Assembly: GCA_002495945.1 (NCBI GenBank)
Contig: DAHU01000062.1
Span: forward strand, 1 to 6,014
Reading direction: 5' to 3'
Origin: Euryarchaeota archaeon UBA13
GTDB taxonomy: Archaea > Thermoplasmatota > Poseidoniia > Poseidoniales > Poseidoniaceae
DNA length: 6,014 nt
Part shown: in pieces, positions 5,420 through 6,014 of the stretch
Layout: each line of letters begins with the position of its first letter
Position numbering within the stretch: the stretch's first letter is position 1
Program-made: the position numbers and the translations under genes
Notes under the pieces: model-generated
The model's input: the letters and a program-made list of their open reading frames with translations, nothing else
The model's database searches: none
What the model was told of the DNA's origin: nothing

Positions 5420-5438
5420 AGAGAACAGCGGGTTCTCT
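5420..5438. repeat. Hairpin/palindrome copy B (7-bp stem, 5-nt loop)
   Basis: AGAGAAC-AGCGG-GTTCTCT pairs perfectly over 7 bp. Against copy A, the third base pair is A-T instead of G-C, a compensatory change, and the other differences lie in the loop. It ends 25 nt before the ATG at 5464 and just ahead of AGGA (5451-5454), so on an mRNA it would sit in the leader close to the ribosome site. Confidence 0.65.
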
Positions 5439-5463
5439 ATGTAAAAACTTAGGAAGTAATAAT

Positions 5464-6014
5464 ATGAACAGAAAATTAATGAGTATGCTATTGGCTTTGT
5501 TTCTAGCACTATCTGCAATTTCAGCAGTAAGCGGTGACGGATCTGACCCTAACGACCCATCTGATGGTGGAGCCGATTGGGATGGTGATGGTCTAACCAA
5601 TGCAGAGGAACAAAACCAAGGCACTAATATGAACAATGCAGATAGCGATGGCGACGGATTACCTGACGGCTGGGAAGTCAATAATGGAATGAATCCCACT
5701 AACGGTGGCGATGGCAATGCAGATCCTGACGGGGATGGTTTAACCAACTCTCAAGAGTATGCAACGGGCACCAATCCAAATAATGCCGACACTGATGGTG
5801 ACGGAAAGCCAGACAGCTCTGAGGCATATCCAACAGATCCAAACGATGGAGAGTACTCTGACTCAGATGGCGATGGTATTCCGGATGCCTATGATCCAGA
5901 CTTTACTGAATCAGGTCAAGGGTCAGGAAACGGTGGTACCAACGGCGGTGGAGAATCCGATGCTGGAGGTCAAGCCGAACAAGGCGAAGGACAAGGTCAA
6001 GGTCAAGGCCAAGG
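5464..6014 (+). CDS. Secreted thrombospondin type 3-like calcium-repeat protein (partial, open at right edge)
   Basis: At least 183 codons, with no stop before the window edge. Residues 1-21 (MNRKL, then a hydrophobic stretch ending SAISA) form a Sec signal peptide, so the product is exported to the cell surface. Five Asp-rich repeats follow: DWDGDGLTNAEE (38-49), DSDGDGLPDGWE (60-71), DPDGDGLTNSQE (87-98), DTDGDGKPDSSE (109-120) and DSDGDGIPDAYD (133-144). These DxDGDG loops resemble thrombospondin type 3 / bacterial TSP3 repeats, in which aspartates bind Ca2+, usually as stiff spacers in adhesins or surface enzymes. From ~150 the chain turns Gly/Gln/Asn-rich and ends in GQ dipeptides encoded by a 6-nt repeat. 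The start is supported by AGGA at 5451-5454, 9 nt upstream. The missing C-terminus, which would show the anchor or enzymatic domain, prevents a functional call. Confidence 0.88.
   Translation, partial: MNRKLMSMLLALFLALSAISAVSGDGSDPNDPSDGGADWDGDGLTNAEEQNQGTNMNNADSDGDGLPDGWEVNNGMNPTNGGDGNADPDGDGLTNSQEYATGTNPNNADTDGDGKPDSSEAYPTDPNDGEYSDSDGDGIPDAYDPDFTESGQGSGNGGTNGGGESDAGGQAEQGEGQGQGQGQ
5989..6014 (+). repeat. Hexanucleotide GGNCAA repeat coding Gly-Gln
   Basis: GGACAA, GGTCAA, GGTCAA, GGCCAA and a final GG run in tandem to the window edge, encoding (GQ)n in the calcium-repeat protein. In-frame 6-bp units can gain or lose copies by slippage without a frameshift. The full length is unknown because the window ends inside the array. 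Confidence 0.7.

Larger units (their letters stand above)
5135..5463. other. 329-nt non-coding region rich in inverted repeats
   Basis: No convincing gene lies between the acetyltransferase stop and the calcium-repeat gene. A 69-codon frame from 5235 to 5444 exists, but its Asn/Gln/Ser-rich translation, poor start context and overlap with a hairpin argue against it. The region contains overlapping inverted repeats at 5141-5174, a 19-nt hairpin at 5195-5213, nested pairings at 5253-5343, and a second related hairpin at 5420-5438. It may be a long 5' leader, a small RNA gene, or a set of operators. Confidence 0.6.

Noticed and set aside
5235..5444. 69-codon frame after the acetyltransferase
   Set aside because: Its composition is Asn/Gln/Ser-rich without a recognisable fold, only a weak GTGA precedes the ATG, and it runs through the second hairpin. 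More likely non-coding.
5397..5747. 116-codon minus-strand frame over the calcium-repeat gene
   Set aside because: Pro/Ser-rich shadow of the GGTGATGG-like repeats on the other strand. The + strand frame has a signal peptide and clear repeats.
5464..6014. Calcium-loop repeats as a CRISPR or satellite array
   Set aside because: The repeats are conserved at protein level (DxDGDG) with diverged codons and irregular spacing. There are no identical DNA repeats or spacers.

Overview
The window (about 45% GC by eye) looks like an environmental archaeal chromosome segment, most plausibly a marine Thermoplasmatota/Poseidoniales (Marine Group II) type. The case rests on an AT-rich TATA-like box centred about 26 nt upstream of the tRNA 5' end (the archaeal TBP spacing), further TATA-like boxes elsewhere, compact gene packing, and a secreted Asp/Gly-rich calcium-repeat protein of a kind common in that group. 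Against it, the enolase reads as the bacterial type and the tRNA-Cys D-arm resembles that of E. coli, so a bacterial origin is not excluded. The taxonomic call is inference.

Layout. Positions 1-188 are a regulatory region with a TATA-like box, two tandem T-tracts and an unresolved left-edge gene. On the + strand follow enolase (189-1439) and, 15 nt later, a membrane-anchored PQQ-type glucose/sorbosone dehydrogenase-like beta-propeller (1455-2528). This pair converges on a minus-strand unit, overlapping it by 4 nt at the stop codons. In its reading order the minus unit is tRNA-Cys(GCA) (4510-4437), a class I/II PLP aminotransferase (4367-3231) and a CoA-binding-domain protein with an acidic C-terminal extension (3190-2525). 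Diverging from the tRNA on the + strand is a GNAT acetyltransferase (4613-5134). A 329-nt non-coding stretch (5135-5463) follows, and then the start of a secreted protein with thrombospondin type 3-like Ca2+ repeats (5464 to the edge), still open at the window end.

The genes are mostly housekeeping and peripheral metabolism: glycolysis, amino-acid transamination, acyl/CoA chemistry and cell-surface proteins. I see no CRISPR, transposase, phage or defence genes. The most interesting material is non-coding. The 5135-5463 region holds two related 19-nt hairpins whose stem difference is compensatory, and between them nested inverted repeats that could fold as a branched RNA. A second candidate is a strong 29-bp inverted repeat between tRNA-Cys and the aminotransferase, which could be an operator or a processing/termination hairpin.
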